Positions 1-8,766 of a stretch of DNA of 64,000 bases are shown here, one piece after another. The stretch comes from JAVBPT01 sp031549455. Lineage in GTDB: Bacteria > Bacillota > Clostridia > Lachnospirales > JAKSVV01. The number at the start of each line of letters is the position of its first letter. Within the stretch, counting starts at the first letter, position 1. The notes beneath the pieces are model-generated. The model was not told where the DNA came from. It did no database searches and saw only the letters and a list, made by a program, of their open reading frames with translations. The DNA is taken from contig JAVBPT010000028.1 of the NCBI GenBank assembly GCA_031549455.1, forward strand, positions 1 to 64,000, given 5' to 3'. The position numbers and the translations under genes were made by a program.

Positions 1-488
1 GTATGACCAAGTTTGAAGAAATCCACCAGCTAGAACTTCTTCAAATGTCTTTTCTATGTCACCATCACCAAAGCCAAAACCTTGAACATTTCACTTATCA
101 TCTGAAACTTTTGCTGTTGCATCATAAACTTTTCTTAACCAAGTCTCATATTCTTCTTTTGTTATATCTCCGCCGTCTTTAATAAAGAAAAATGATGCTT
201 TCCATAAGAACCTGCGTCTCCATAGTTAGCCATTGTATCGTCATCAAGTATATATTTGAACTCTGGTTTTAGGTCATCAAGTCCAAGTCCTGCAACATAC
301 TTCATTGCTGCATCAGAGGCTTCTGTGCTAAAGGCATTTTTGGCTATTGCATCTTTAGCAACTTTTTCTGCAAGGTCCATAACATCTATCTTATCATCAT
401 TGCTACTTGTGGCTTTCTTATCTCCTCCACAAGCTGTAAGTGATAAAAACAATATAAATACTAAAAATAAACTCAAACACTTTTTCAT
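1..488 (-). pseudogene. Broken lipoprotein gene, cut by left edge
   Basis: The intact 5' part encodes a lipoprotein signal (MKKCLSLFLVFILFLSLTAC, lipobox LTAC) and about 80 residues of mature protein. Its frame then ends at 162-164. The protein clearly continues in another frame: from about 195 down to 94 the minus strand reads IKDGGDITKEEYETWLRKVY and onward. After an in-frame TGA at 91-93 it reads NVQGFGFGDGDIEKTFEEVL to the window edge. The shift lies near a run of five A (188-192), so it is either a real decay mutation or a sequence error; the TGA may be a mutated Trp codon. It is the last visible gene of the zinc-ribbon/S-layer unit, 30 bp after the previous gene. Function is unknown; the family was not recognised. 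Confidence 0.7.
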
Positions 489-518
489 ACTTCCTCAAAA
501 CTTTAACTAATTTTCATA

Positions 519-1064
519 TTACTTTACAGGTACCTGCATTCCAATTTCCTTAAAAGCATCTATTATTTCATTAAAGCCACTATTTTCTCCCATAAAGTTT
601 ACTCCTGCTTCTTTAAAATATTCTCCTATTACAGCAGTTACACTTCCAAGCAATAAACTTATTACTATAGATAATATTACAGCAATAATTACGCCTATAA
701 TAGTTAATATTAAAACAGCACGGGCATAGTTTCTTTTATTACGATTTTTGCAACCCCCGCAAGCCCAAACAATACATATAAGCCAGCCTATTATTGGAAT
801 GCAAAATAGGATTGTTACACCAACATATGTACCAACACCCATAACTGCATATGGGCTTCCATGAGGTGGTTCCTGTTTTTCTATATAAACTGATCCCGAT
901 GCAGAAACAGGTTGTTGTGGTGTAACTACTGGTTGTGCTTGTACTGTTTCTACCTTAGCTGCTTCCTTTTGCGGGCTTACATTACTATCTATAGACTTAC
1001 CACATCCAGTACAAAACTGTGAATTATCTGGAATCTTCATTCCACACCCAGTACAAAATGCCAT
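519..1064 (-). CDS. Zinc-ribbon membrane protein
   Basis: The 181-residue protein opens with a zinc ribbon (FCTGCG then FCTGCG, residues 3-22: two CxxC knuckles). A Pro/Gln/Val-rich linker follows, then two hydrophobic segments (about 75-97 and 112-143) and a short C-terminal part. The N-terminal ribbon is probably cytoplasmic. A GGAGG site lies upstream of the ATG. It sits 13 bp after the next zinc-ribbon gene in the same unit. The function is not known; the ribbon could bind metal or mediate protein contacts. Confidence 0.75.
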   Translation of the reverse strand: MAFCTGCGMKIPDNSQFCTGCGKSIDSNVSPQKEAAKVETVQAQPVVTPQQPVSASGSVYIEKQEPPHGSPYAVMGVGTYVGVTILFCIPIIGWLICIVWACGGCKNRNKRNYARAVLILTIIGVIIAVILSIVISLLLGSVTAVIGEYFKEAGVNFMGENSGFNEIIDAFKEIGMQVPVK

Positions 1065-1077
1065 TACTATTTCCTCC

Positions 1078-1515
1078 TTATTTTAGAATATTAAATTGAC
1101 CAATCATCGGTAATGGTTTATTTCTACCATTTACTGCATTAAGAATTCCAATTACAACTAATGCGGTTGGAGCTAGCCACAATACTCCCCAAATGCTGCT
1201 AATAGCTCCCCATAATCTCCAACCCAAAATGGTGTATAGAGTTGATGATAAGATATTCATCACAATTGAAAATATAATGCAAAAAATAAATAAAATAGTT
1301 CCTTGATTTGCATGATATTTTACAAATGGTGATTTCTTATAATCACCATTTAATAAAGGAATGAAGAAGAGGATATATGCGATAATTGCCATACCTTTGT
1401 TTTCTTCTGCATCATTAGCTTGCACATTTGCCGTAGTTTCTATTTCTTTGCCACATGATGGGCAAAATTTAACACCTTCCTGTACTCCTTTGCCACAGCT
1501 TCCACAAAAAGACAT
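1078..1515 (-). CDS. Zinc-ribbon membrane protein, DUF4870-like
   Basis: The 145-residue protein has an N-terminal zinc ribbon (FCGSCG...FCPSCG, residues 3-21). It is followed by about three hydrophobic segments with the pattern YHANQGTILFIF and a C-terminal ILNAVNG stretch. This layout resembles the small DUF4870/TM2-like membrane proteins often fused to zinc ribbons in Clostridia. It shares the N-terminal ribbon architecture with the next gene in the unit, which suggests paired or paralogous membrane components. The specific role is unknown. Confidence 0.75.
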   Translation of the reverse strand: MSFCGSCGKGVQEGVKFCPSCGKEIETTANVQANDAEENKGMAIIAYILFFIPLLNGDYKKSPFVKYHANQGTILFIFCIIFSIVMNILSSTLYTILGWRLWGAISSIWGVLWLAPTALVVIGILNAVNGRNKPLPMIGQFNILK

Positions 1516-1534
1516 AATCCTGTTTCTCCTCTTC

Positions 1535-3124
1535 TTATTTTAAATTTTCAACCATACGTACTGCTATAATCAACGCTTGCTCTCTTGTTGCATTAGCATA
1601 GCCTGTTGCTTGTTCTTGGCTTGTTATATTTTGTGGTGCAAAATTATTATTTCCTACACCTTGAATTATTTTATGCGATACCATAAAGTAAACACTATCC
1701 TTTGACCAATCAGAAATCTTACTATCATCTGCAAAAGTTGCTTGCTTCGTATATGAAAGTGGAAATTCGTTATCTTTAGATATTGCCCACCCTGCAAGCG
1801 ATACTCTTTTAAATACACGCGTTAACATTGTTGCTGCTTGCTCTCTATTTAACAACGCATTAGGATTAAATTCTGTATCTGAAACACCTGTAGTAACTCC
1901 TAAATTATATGCTTTTAATACTTCAACATCTTTTGTATCTGTAAATGGATTATTTATTGCCGGAATAGCTTTAACTCCAGAAAGTGCTTCATAGACTTTT
2001 ACTGATACTGCTGCAAATTCCGCTCTTGTTATAGATTTTGTTAAGTCTTGGCCCTTTAAGCTATCAGGAATAAGTTCTAATTTTTCTGCCTTTTGAAGTT
2101 CTGCTTTGGCCCATTCAGATGCATCAGACCAGGCATCAGTAGTTCCAAATTTTGAAAAATCTATATCTGGTTTTCCTGCGCCTGTAGTAAGGGATACATT
2201 GGGTTCCCATTCTGTACCAGATGACAGCACAATACCATATTTATAACCTTCTTTGTATCCATTTTTTGAAGCACGGATAGCATTTAATCCAGGTATAGCT
2301 TTAAATGTAAATGTACCATCCGTAGCAGTAACTGTTGTACTTGTTCCAAGCAATCTAACAGTTGCACCTTTTTCTGTCACTCCACTAAATTCACCTGTAA
2401 ATAGATTTTCTTTATAATTTACTAGCAATTTTACAAAATCTACTGCATAACCATCCCCCACACCAGTAGTTTCATCAATTGTAATATTCAAATTGCCAGA
2501 AGAGATTTCAGAAAAAAAGCCAGATGGAATAACAGCAGAAACAATATAGGATGTCGGTCCCGTTTGTTCTACTTGATTAAGCAATTCAGCAATAAATGGT
2601 GCATCTTTACCACCTAGCTTTACTGTAAAATTGCTTTCCCATTCCAAAGCTTGAAAATCATCGATACAAAGTTGAAGCAACGCATTTTTTACAGAAATAC
2701 CTGAGATGTCATAATTCATTGTAATTGACATTGCTCCATCTCCAAAGGCTTTTTCCTGATTGTCACCATCCTTATATTGAGCAAAATTTCCTGAATACCC
2801 ATCTATTATAGATTCACTCCAGTTACTTCCTACATATATACGATCAGTACCTATAGGATCCGTCACATCTAAATCCCATGGATAACCATGCGAACGTTGA
2901 TTTTTAGCTGTGAATGGGCTATATCCATCTTCAATAGCACTTTCATCATTTAATGCATCAATATCTCCTACACGCACCATAAGTTCTGCTTCGCTCGTAT
3001 TTCTAAGTGTCAATGTTTTTCTACTCCAATCACCATTATTCGTATCGCTCTCTGCAAATGTAAGAATTGACACAAGTGATAAACACATCGCGAATGTCAA
3101 AAATAAAACTAAACCTTTTTTCAT
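1535..3124 (-). CDS. S-layer homology domain protein
   Basis: A 529-residue exported protein with a Sec signal peptide (MKKGLVLFLTFAMCLSLVS, cleavage near TFA-ES). The N-terminal half (about 30-240) looks like a beta-rich adhesive or carbohydrate-binding region. A carboxypeptidase-regulatory-like beta sandwich follows (FTGEFSGVTEKGATVRLLGT, about 245-310). The C-terminal third carries S-layer homology repeats (ITRAEFAAVSVKVYEAL, NREQAATMLTRVF, TREQALIIAVRMVENL), which in this family bind pyruvylated cell-wall polysaccharide. It is the only wall-anchored protein in the unit, so neighbouring lipoproteins and membrane proteins may assemble around it. The ligand is unknown. Confidence 0.85.
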   Translation of the reverse strand: MKKGLVLFLTFAMCLSLVSILTFAESDTNNGDWSRKTLTLRNTSEAELMVRVGDIDALNDESAIEDGYSPFTAKNQRSHGYPWDLDVTDPIGTDRIYVGSNWSESIIDGYSGNFAQYKDGDNQEKAFGDGAMSITMNYDISGISVKNALLQLCIDDFQALEWESNFTVKLGGKDAPFIAELLNQVEQTGPTSYIVSAVIPSGFFSEISSGNLNITIDETTGVGDGYAVDFVKLLVNYKENLFTGEFSGVTEKGATVRLLGTSTTVTATDGTFTFKAIPGLNAIRASKNGYKEGYKYGIVLSSGTEWEPNVSLTTGAGKPDIDFSKFGTTDAWSDASEWAKAELQKAEKLELIPDSLKGQDLTKSITRAEFAAVSVKVYEALSGVKAIPAINNPFTDTKDVEVLKAYNLGVTTGVSDTEFNPNALLNREQAATMLTRVFKRVSLAGWAISKDNEFPLSYTKQATFADDSKISDWSKDSVYFMVSHKIIQGVGNNNFAPQNITSQEQATGYANATREQALIIAVRMVENLK

Positions 3125-3150
3125 AATTTAAAATCCTTTCTAATTAAATT

Positions 3151-3798
3151 TTATCTCATTTGAGTATAGTTTGATGGTATCTCAAAGCTACCTGCCGGAA
3201 TTGTTTTAGAAGAAGATTCAATAGTCATAAGTGATTTCGCACCTTCTCCGACACTTTCAATAGCATAAACTTTTCCATTATCAATATAAAATTTTACAAT
3301 AAATCCTTCTGCTTCATATTCTTCATATGATAATTTTTTTCCTTTAATCGTACCATTTCCCTTTCCGATATATTCAATTTTTGAAAAGTCTGCCATTTCC
3401 TTATTTACTTCATTCATGTTAACAGGGGACTTCATCACAAATTTATTTATATCATCAATAATCCATGTCACACCATCAACTGCAACTACACGTGATTTTA
3501 CAAGCTGCCCTTCTACTGTCATTTCGGTTGTTGCCGCCATATTATTACCATCAGATACCATGCTACCTTTTGATGTCATTTGCTCTCCGTCATATTCCAT
3601 TTCCGCAGTATAACTAAAATAGTAGATACCACCTTGCATCCATTGAATAAGAGTGTCAGAAAGCTCTTTATTCTCATTGTTTTCTGTTTGAATCTTAGAA
3701 TTCATTTCAGTATTTAAAGTTTCATCTTTTTTTGTATCACACCCTACAATAGTTATCATAAGTGCTAATGTTAAAAATAAAACAATTAATTTTTTCAT
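3151..3798 (-). CDS. Lipoprotein of unknown function
   Basis: A 215-residue lipoprotein: the signal peptide ends in lipobox TIVGC at Cys20, followed by a charged, flexible Lys/Glu/Asn linker. The mature part (about 50-210) alternates short beta strands (YFSYTAEMEYDGEQMTSKGS, SFEIPSNY). This is reminiscent of LppX/LolA-like half-barrel lipoproteins, but I cannot assign a family. It lies between the S-layer gene and a zinc-ribbon membrane protein with gaps of 26 and 33 bp. AAGGAG precedes the ATG. Confidence 0.75.
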   Translation of the reverse strand: MKKLIVLFLTLALMITIVGCDTKKDETLNTEMNSKIQTENNENKELSDTLIQWMQGGIYYFSYTAEMEYDGEQMTSKGSMVSDGNNMAATTEMTVEGQLVKSRVVAVDGVTWIIDDINKFVMKSPVNMNEVNKEMADFSKIEYIGKGNGTIKGKKLSYEEYEAEGFIVKFYIDNGKVYAIESVGEGAKSLMTIESSSKTIPAGSFEIPSNYTQMR

Positions 3799-3831
3799 AT
3801 TGAATTTCTCCTTTTTTTCATTTAAATCCTA

Positions 3832-4866
3832 CTAAATTGGTTTACCACAAGAGCCACAGAACTTTGTTCCTCCTCTGTTCTTTGCTCCACATGCACCACA
3901 AAATACAGGTTTTTCTTCTGCGCTACCTTCTGCATTTACTGATTGATCTTTAACATGCTCTAATGTTGGATTTTCTTTTTCAGCCTTATTCCATAAATCT
4001 TTGAACTTAGAAGACATCTCACACATTTTACCATATAAATCAAATGTTATATTTGTGCTTGGTGCGACTTCCATATAAGACGTCATCATTTTCACCATCA
4101 TATAGCTGTCTATGAAAGCTGACTTGACTGCTGCTGCAACAAAGCAAGCTAGTAAAAATGCAACAAAACCGTTCCAATTAAGCAAACGAAATACAAGACC
4201 AAATCCTAAAAAAGTAACAAGAATAATCATAGCAATAAGTATAATGACAGTAATTGTAGTTTTTGCAGCATCCTTCAACAACCTTTTCCAGTTTTGCGCA
4301 TAAATTACTACACCATCCGCAGCACTCTTAAATTCTCCTTGATCCTTTTTATAAAATGTATACCCTAAGCAACATTCGTCTATATAACCTAGTGAAATGC
4401 CAATAAACATTTTGCCTATTTTAACAACTGTATCCATACCAGGGACAAATCCCAATGTATTTCCTGCTTTTTCTAGTACATTTTGGAGTTGTCTTACTGC
4501 GCCAGACACCAATTTATCTATTGCAAAATATACATTGGATGTGACAAAACGCTCCTTAACCTTTCCTTTTCCATATTCCACTTGATTACTTGGAATATTT
4601 CCAGTAGTAACTGCTTCAACAATAACGGCTATATGCCCAGCCTTTAATAAATAACCAATATAATGCATAAAAAAGAATTGAATTGTACCTGTTGCAGAAA
4701 GCCATATAAGAAGCATAATACCAGATACTCCATCGTTATTAAATAACCAGGCAACGCCCATAAGAACTGCAAAAATAACAATAGAACATAGTATAGTAGC
4801 AAGACCTAAAAGTAGTTTCGCCCATACAAAGGGCATTGTTTTTGTAAAAATTTCATTTGATTTCAC
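3832..4866 (-). CDS. Polytopic membrane protein with C-terminal zinc ribbon
   Basis: The 344-residue protein has about four to five membrane segments (near 15-40, 47-70, 145-165, 205-230, 233-255) and a C-terminal zinc ribbon (FCGACG...FCGSCG, last 25 residues). Ribbon placement is the mirror image of the two smaller membrane proteins in this unit. The start is GTG at 4864-4866, chosen because GGAGG lies 6 nt upstream. No transporter or enzyme motif was seen. It probably forms a membrane platform for the unit; the function is unknown. Confidence 0.75.
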   Translation of the reverse strand: MKSNEIFTKTMPFVWAKLLLGLATILCSIVIFAVLMGVAWLFNNDGVSGIMLLIWLSATGTIQFFFMHYIGYLLKAGHIAVIVEAVTTGNIPSNQVEYGKGKVKERFVTSNVYFAIDKLVSGAVRQLQNVLEKAGNTLGFVPGMDTVVKIGKMFIGISLGYIDECCLGYTFYKKDQGEFKSAADGVVIYAQNWKRLLKDAAKTTITVIILIAMIILVTFLGFGLVFRLLNWNGFVAFLLACFVAAAVKSAFIDSYMMVKMMTSYMEVAPSTNITFDLYGKMCEMSSKFKDLWNKAEKENPTLEHVKDQSVNAEGSAEEKPVFCGACGAKNRGGTKFCGSCGKPI

Positions 4867-4875
4867 ATTAACCTC

Positions 4876-5349
4876 CTATTCAATTTTAGCACCACATTCT
4901 CCACAAAAACTCATATTAGGAGCAACGGTTGCTCCACAAGAACAAGTATGCGTTTCTGATAATTCTAACTTAGTGCCACATTCTTGACAAAATTTCATAC
5001 CTTTTACATTTTCGGAACCACAGTTTGGACACGAATTGCCAATATCCCCTTTCTCTTTTTCCTTAATTTCTTTTTCTATTCCTTTAACCCTTTCTTCTAA
5101 TTCAGCAATTTCATCTTGAATATGTAGCAATTCTTCAGATTGCGAATACTCCGATGGGTTTTCATGATATACCTTCCTTCCAATTTCAGAAAAAATTTCA
5201 TTTTCCTTTTTTCTTAATTCAGCAATAGAGCTTTTTGTACTAATCATTCTTACGCCTAAGTCATCTTGTGGTGCAAGCCCCGATTTTGCAATTTCACTCA
5301 CAACACCATTAATAGCTTCTCCCAAGCCGCTAAATAGATTGCTGGCCAT
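4876..5349 (-). CDS. Coiled-coil protein with two C-terminal zinc ribbons
   Basis: A 157-residue soluble protein. The N-terminal 25 residues are Gly/Ser-rich, followed by a charged coiled coil (about 40-97, ending EELEERVKGIEKEIKEKEKG). Two zinc knuckle pairs follow: CPNCG...FCQECG and CSCG...FCGECG. It is the first gene of the seven-gene unit running to the left edge, with GGAGG 7 nt before the ATG. The architecture suggests an oligomeric cytoplasmic adaptor. Each of four genes in the unit carries the same FCxxCG ribbon type, so they may act together. Confidence 0.75.
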   Translation of the reverse strand: MASNLFSGLGEAINGVVSEIAKSGLAPQDDLGVRMISTKSSIAELRKKENEIFSEIGRKVYHENPSEYSQSEELLHIQDEIAELEERVKGIEKEIKEKEKGDIGNSCPNCGSENVKGMKFCQECGTKLELSETHTCSCGATVAPNMSFCGECGAKIE

Positions 5350-5675
5350 AAGTCTACCTCCTTTGGTTTATTAATCACATATCCCATCATAAATACAAAT
5401 GATAAAATGTTAAATAGACGGAACGATAAAAAGAGAATCACAAATTTCAAAATGAAATATAAATGATAGATATTATTTATTCCAATTTTTTGCAATTAAA
5501 ATAATCACTTTTTTTCATCTTATAATTAATTACTCTTAAAGTAATTATAAAAAAAAGTTTTATTTTGTATATCGCCCTAAGTATGATTTTTGATGTAAAA
5601 GTAAAACTTCCCATATCATACTAAGTATGACACAGGAAGTTTCCCCTGAAATAAGGGTTTTGCCCATTGTAAATA
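5350..5675 (-). other. 326-bp intergenic region
   Basis: It holds the terminator hairpin of the LuxR-type gene (5593-5642) and a 7-bp inverted repeat TAATTAC/GTAATTA at 5527-5547. Two copies of TCATACTTAG occur on the minus strand, one inside the terminator and one near 5578. The promoter of the zinc-ribbon unit must lie at about 5360-5500, but I see only a weak candidate (TTGCAA, 17 bp, TATCTA). No convincing coding frame is present. Confidence 0.5.
5593..5642 (-). terminator. Terminator after the LuxR-type gene
   Basis: A two-part stem pairs AAACTTCC (5604-5611) with GGAAGTTT (5635-5642) and TCATACT (5616-5622) with AGTATGA (5624-5630). On the minus strand it is followed by TTTTACTTTTAC. 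It lies 34 bp after the stop codon of the regulator gene. Confidence 0.55.
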
Positions 5676-7268
5676 TTAGCCAATTTCTTCTAAAAGTCCA
5701 CTCTTTTTTATTAGCTCTATGTATAGCGCCAATTCATTTTTGGATGATACACCCAATTTTGAATATATATGGCTATTGTGTGTTTTTAATGTATTCATAC
5801 TAAAAAACATAATCTTAGTGATTTCACTAAAACTCTTACCATCCACATAGTAGCGAAATACGCTCATCTCTGTTGGAGTTAATGTTTTAACACGTATGAT
5901 AAAATCTTCAAAAAGATCGTCAGGAAGGGGACTGTCTTTTGAATGTAAGTTTTTTATCTTTTCAATCAACTGATCTATCTCCATTATATTTGTCTTCTCT
6001 AGTAATCCATCCTCTCCTACCTGTTCTAATTTCTCTATAATAGGTTTTACAAACCGTTTAGAAAGATAAATAGACACTATGCTTCCTATTACCACCAATA
6101 TAAACAAGATAAGAACAAACTGCATCTTCTTTGTATTATGCACAGTGTCAAAATCCTCTTTTGGTATAAGAATTGAAGCTAAAAAGGTCTTTACAGCAAA
6201 GGGTGAATTATCTGGATAAACCCTTATGGCGTTATTCATACCAATGTACAAAGAATCATCTGGCATTTTATATATAATAAAACTATCTATATTTCCAGCA
6301 TTACCTATCACTCCTTCTTTTGGAAACATGCTATATATCGCAGAATTACCAGAATATAATGCATCATCTAATCGTATTTGCCCATTACTAGTTGACGAAA
6401 ACAGATAAACTGTTTTATGAAAATCATTTATCTCCGGCTCGTGACGCAACATAAAATTCATCTTACTAATTTCAAATCCACAAACTCCTAAAATTTCACC
6501 ATTATTATCTAGTATAGGAACCGAACATACTATTACTTCTTCGTTTAGTTCTGGTATGGGGCACATAGAAGTCCAATATATAAGTCGTGATAATGGTAAA
6601 GCACTGTTATTTTTATAAGCTGTAATAGGTTCCCTCCAAAAAGCTTGATCTTTTATATTAAATTCCAAATCCCATTTTGCCTGTAAGTTCAAGTTATTAT
6701 CTCGCGCAAGCGAAGAAATTCCTCTTAACAAAAGACGTTCTTCACTCCCTGTACCGCGTATATTAGGTTCGATATTACGTAGATATAGACCCGCTTTGGA
6801 ATTTTCGGCATCTTCTATGTTTGGATTTATAGTTGCATCTAATGTTAGAAACACACCACTGCAATCAGTTGCATTAATATTAGTTAGCAGAATAAAAAGC
6901 TGTTCTTTGAGTAATGATTCTAATAATTCCGGATAGTTTTTTAGTTCACTAGACGAAAGGTTATTTCGTTTCATAAATATAGAAATTCTTTCGGAAAGTT
7001 GTTGAGACATTCTAATTGCTTGAATAGAAGCATTCCCGCACTGGCTAGATGTATTTGTCGAAAGGTGTTTAAGTTCACTTGAAAATTGATTTTCTATTTC
7101 TTCTAAGCCAAAAGGAAAAAAGTCAAATATTGAAAGCAAAAACATGATACCCGCTAGCATAGTAAACATAAAAATCAATAAAAAAGCCAAAAGCCTATAT
7201 CTAATACTTTCCGTAGAGCTCTTCACTTTTTTTCTTATTCTTTTAATAAGATGTTTAATATTTACCAC
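5676..7268 (-). CDS. Membrane-anchored Cache sensor with LuxR-type HTH
   Basis: The 530-residue protein has a basic N-terminus and TM1 (about 26-50). A large extracytoplasmic domain of double-Cache type follows (about 55-380; ILGVCGFEISKMNF, IYKMPDDSLYIGMNNAI), then TM2 (about 384-405) and a short linker. A C-terminal LuxR/GerE helix-turn-helix ends the protein (about 460-520: LTPTEMSVFRYYVDGKSFSE, MNTLKTHNSHIYSKLG). No kinase, receiver or HAMP-linked catalytic domain is present, so it would be a one-component transmembrane transcription regulator. The start is GTG with AGAGGAG upstream. It follows a solute-binding lipoprotein gene by 11 bp. I infer that the lipoprotein presents a ligand to the Cache domain. 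Confidence 0.8.
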   Translation of the reverse strand: MVNIKHLIKRIRKKVKSSTESIRYRLLAFLLIFMFTMLAGIMFLLSIFDFFPFGLEEIENQFSSELKHLSTNTSSQCGNASIQAIRMSQQLSERISIFMKRNNLSSSELKNYPELLESLLKEQLFILLTNINATDCSGVFLTLDATINPNIEDAENSKAGLYLRNIEPNIRGTGSEERLLLRGISSLARDNNLNLQAKWDLEFNIKDQAFWREPITAYKNNSALPLSRLIYWTSMCPIPELNEEVIVCSVPILDNNGEILGVCGFEISKMNFMLRHEPEINDFHKTVYLFSSTSNGQIRLDDALYSGNSAIYSMFPKEGVIGNAGNIDSFIIYKMPDDSLYIGMNNAIRVYPDNSPFAVKTFLASILIPKEDFDTVHNTKKMQFVLILFILVVIGSIVSIYLSKRFVKPIIEKLEQVGEDGLLEKTNIMEIDQLIEKIKNLHSKDSPLPDDLFEDFIIRVKTLTPTEMSVFRYYVDGKSFSEITKIMFFSMNTLKTHNSHIYSKLGVSSKNELALYIELIKKSGLLEEIG

Positions 7269-7280
7269 GCTTTTCTCCTC

Positions 7281-8669
7281 TTATGGATTAAATTTCTTTA
7301 TATAATTTGTCATTGTATCTTTTGATACAATATCAAAAGCCAACTTTTTATCCTGCAATCTAATAAGTTGTAAATAGTTATCTCTACTATCTTGGGCAGT
7401 ATGCTTTAATCCATCAACATATTGATTTTGTAAACTGTCAAATCCATCAAATACAGGCGGGAAATAAAAGCTGTAATCCTTTTGCATATTTGCTACTGTA
7501 AGTAGCGCCTTCTCTACTATTTTATTTTCAATCATTGGAAATTTCTTTTCTATGATATCATCAAAAGATGATTTTTGTACCGGCATATATCCAATTTTAG
7601 ATGTAAATTGTAAGTTTCTTTCTGCCTCTATAAACCATTTCAGAAATATATATGAAGCATATTCCTTTATCGGTTCGGATTTAAGTACGCAAATTCCACC
7701 ACCGCGTTGGAATACTACCTTTTTTCCTCCTTCAAAAATAGGATAAGGCAGTACATCAAATATCACTTCTTCCTTAGTATTGTCTGAGTAAGTAATACGG
7801 GCCGGGTAAAAAGTCGAGCCTGCTGATGATGCTGTGGCGCAGACAATATCTCCAGTCGCCGCAAGATAATTGCCCCACCCATCAACTATAGGTATTCCCC
7901 CTTTAACAGCAGGATTATAATATGCATTCCAAATCTTTTCAAAAATCGGATTGGATAAATCAAGTTCCTCATCTCTAACAATATCCCCCCCTAGTTGCTT
8001 AAAACCAACCATCGCTTGATTAAATAATCCTTCTGGATAGAAAAACATCTTTCCATCATTTTGGATATCTTGCGTCTTATTGTCAGTCCATTCATAATAC
8101 TTTACCGCAGCCTCAGCAATTCCCTCAAATGTAGCAAGGCTTTCTAGCTCTACATCCATTTCACTTGAAAAACGGTCAAAAAGGGTCCTATTAACATAAA
8201 GAACTTCAGCAGATTTTGCAATAGGTATTAAATAAAGTTGTTCTCCACCTAAGCGCCCTTCATCCAAAAACTGAGAAACAAATCCACCCAGCTCTGCTTT
8301 TGAGAAGTATTGTTCAAAATCTATAAGAGCATCTTTTTCAGCCAATGTAATTGCAACATTGGGATAGACCACTGCCATATCCGGTAGCTCTGCGGCACCA
8401 GGATCGTGGTTAACAGCTGCTATTAAATGTTCATTGACTATTTTGGCATCTGTAATTGAAGTTACTTTAACTGTAATTCCATTTTCAGCTCCAACTGTAT
8501 GATTAAAATCATCTATCATATCATCAAAAACATCTCTCATATTCTCTACATATGTATGCCATATCGTTATTGTTACCGGATTACTCTGAGTTGGTTTATC
8601 CATTTTTTTACAAGAAGTTATTATAAATAAAAATGTAATAAACAAGAAGATAGAAATTATTTTTTTCAT
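7281..8669 (-). CDS. Family 1 extracellular solute-binding lipoprotein
   Basis: A 462-residue lipoprotein with lipobox IITSC at Cys20. The fold signature is of MalE/UgpB-type binding proteins: TITIWHTYVENMRDVFDDMI at the mature N-terminus, LYLIPIAKSAEVLYVNRTLF around 135-155, and a C-terminal region with KIGYMPVQKSSFDD. Members bind sugars, oligosaccharides or glycerol-phosphate compounds for ABC import. No permease or ATPase gene is adjacent; the only partner is the Cache-LuxR regulator 11 bp downstream. Sensing rather than transport is therefore a reasonable inference. The substrate cannot be deduced. Confidence 0.85.
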   Translation of the reverse strand: MKKIISIFLFITFLFIITSCKKMDKPTQSNPVTITIWHTYVENMRDVFDDMIDDFNHTVGAENGITVKVTSITDAKIVNEHLIAAVNHDPGAAELPDMAVVYPNVAITLAEKDALIDFEQYFSKAELGGFVSQFLDEGRLGGEQLYLIPIAKSAEVLYVNRTLFDRFSSEMDVELESLATFEGIAEAAVKYYEWTDNKTQDIQNDGKMFFYPEGLFNQAMVGFKQLGGDIVRDEELDLSNPIFEKIWNAYYNPAVKGGIPIVDGWGNYLAATGDIVCATASSAGSTFYPARITYSDNTKEEVIFDVLPYPIFEGGKKVVFQRGGGICVLKSEPIKEYASYIFLKWFIEAERNLQFTSKIGYMPVQKSSFDDIIEKKFPMIENKIVEKALLTVANMQKDYSFYFPPVFDGFDSLQNQYVDGLKHTAQDSRDNYLQLIRLQDKKLAFDIVSKDTMTNYIKKFNP

Positions 8670-8704
8670 GTGAACCTCTTTTTTAATTATAGTTATCTAC
8701 AAAT

Positions 8705-8732
8705 ATTATATATATTTAAAATTAAGAGTAAA
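8705..8732 (-). promoter_or_regulatory. Possible promoter of the binding protein-regulator pair
   Basis: On the minus strand TTTACT (8727-8732) is followed after 16 bp by a perfect TATAAT (8705-8710), 36 bp before the start codon. The -35 box is weak. Confidence 0.4.
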
Positions 8733-8766
8733 GGGGCTAATAAAAATAAATTTCAGTAATATAAAA

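Noticed and set aside
91..93. In-frame TGA as selenocysteine or Trp recoding
   Set aside because: TGA is used as a normal stop in other genes here (nfo, divIC, cheC). No SECIS-like stem is obvious, and the same gene also has a frameshift, so decay or error is simpler.
5298..5495. Hydrophobic 65-residue minus-strand frame overlapping the coiled-coil gene start
   Set aside because: It has no ribosome site, overlaps the well-supported ATG at 5349 in another frame, and lies in the promoter region.
5527..5547. TAATTAC/GTAATTA hairpin as a terminator
   Set aside because: The stem is followed by A rather than T on the plus strand and by GATGAAA on the minus strand. It is too AT-rich to stall polymerase.
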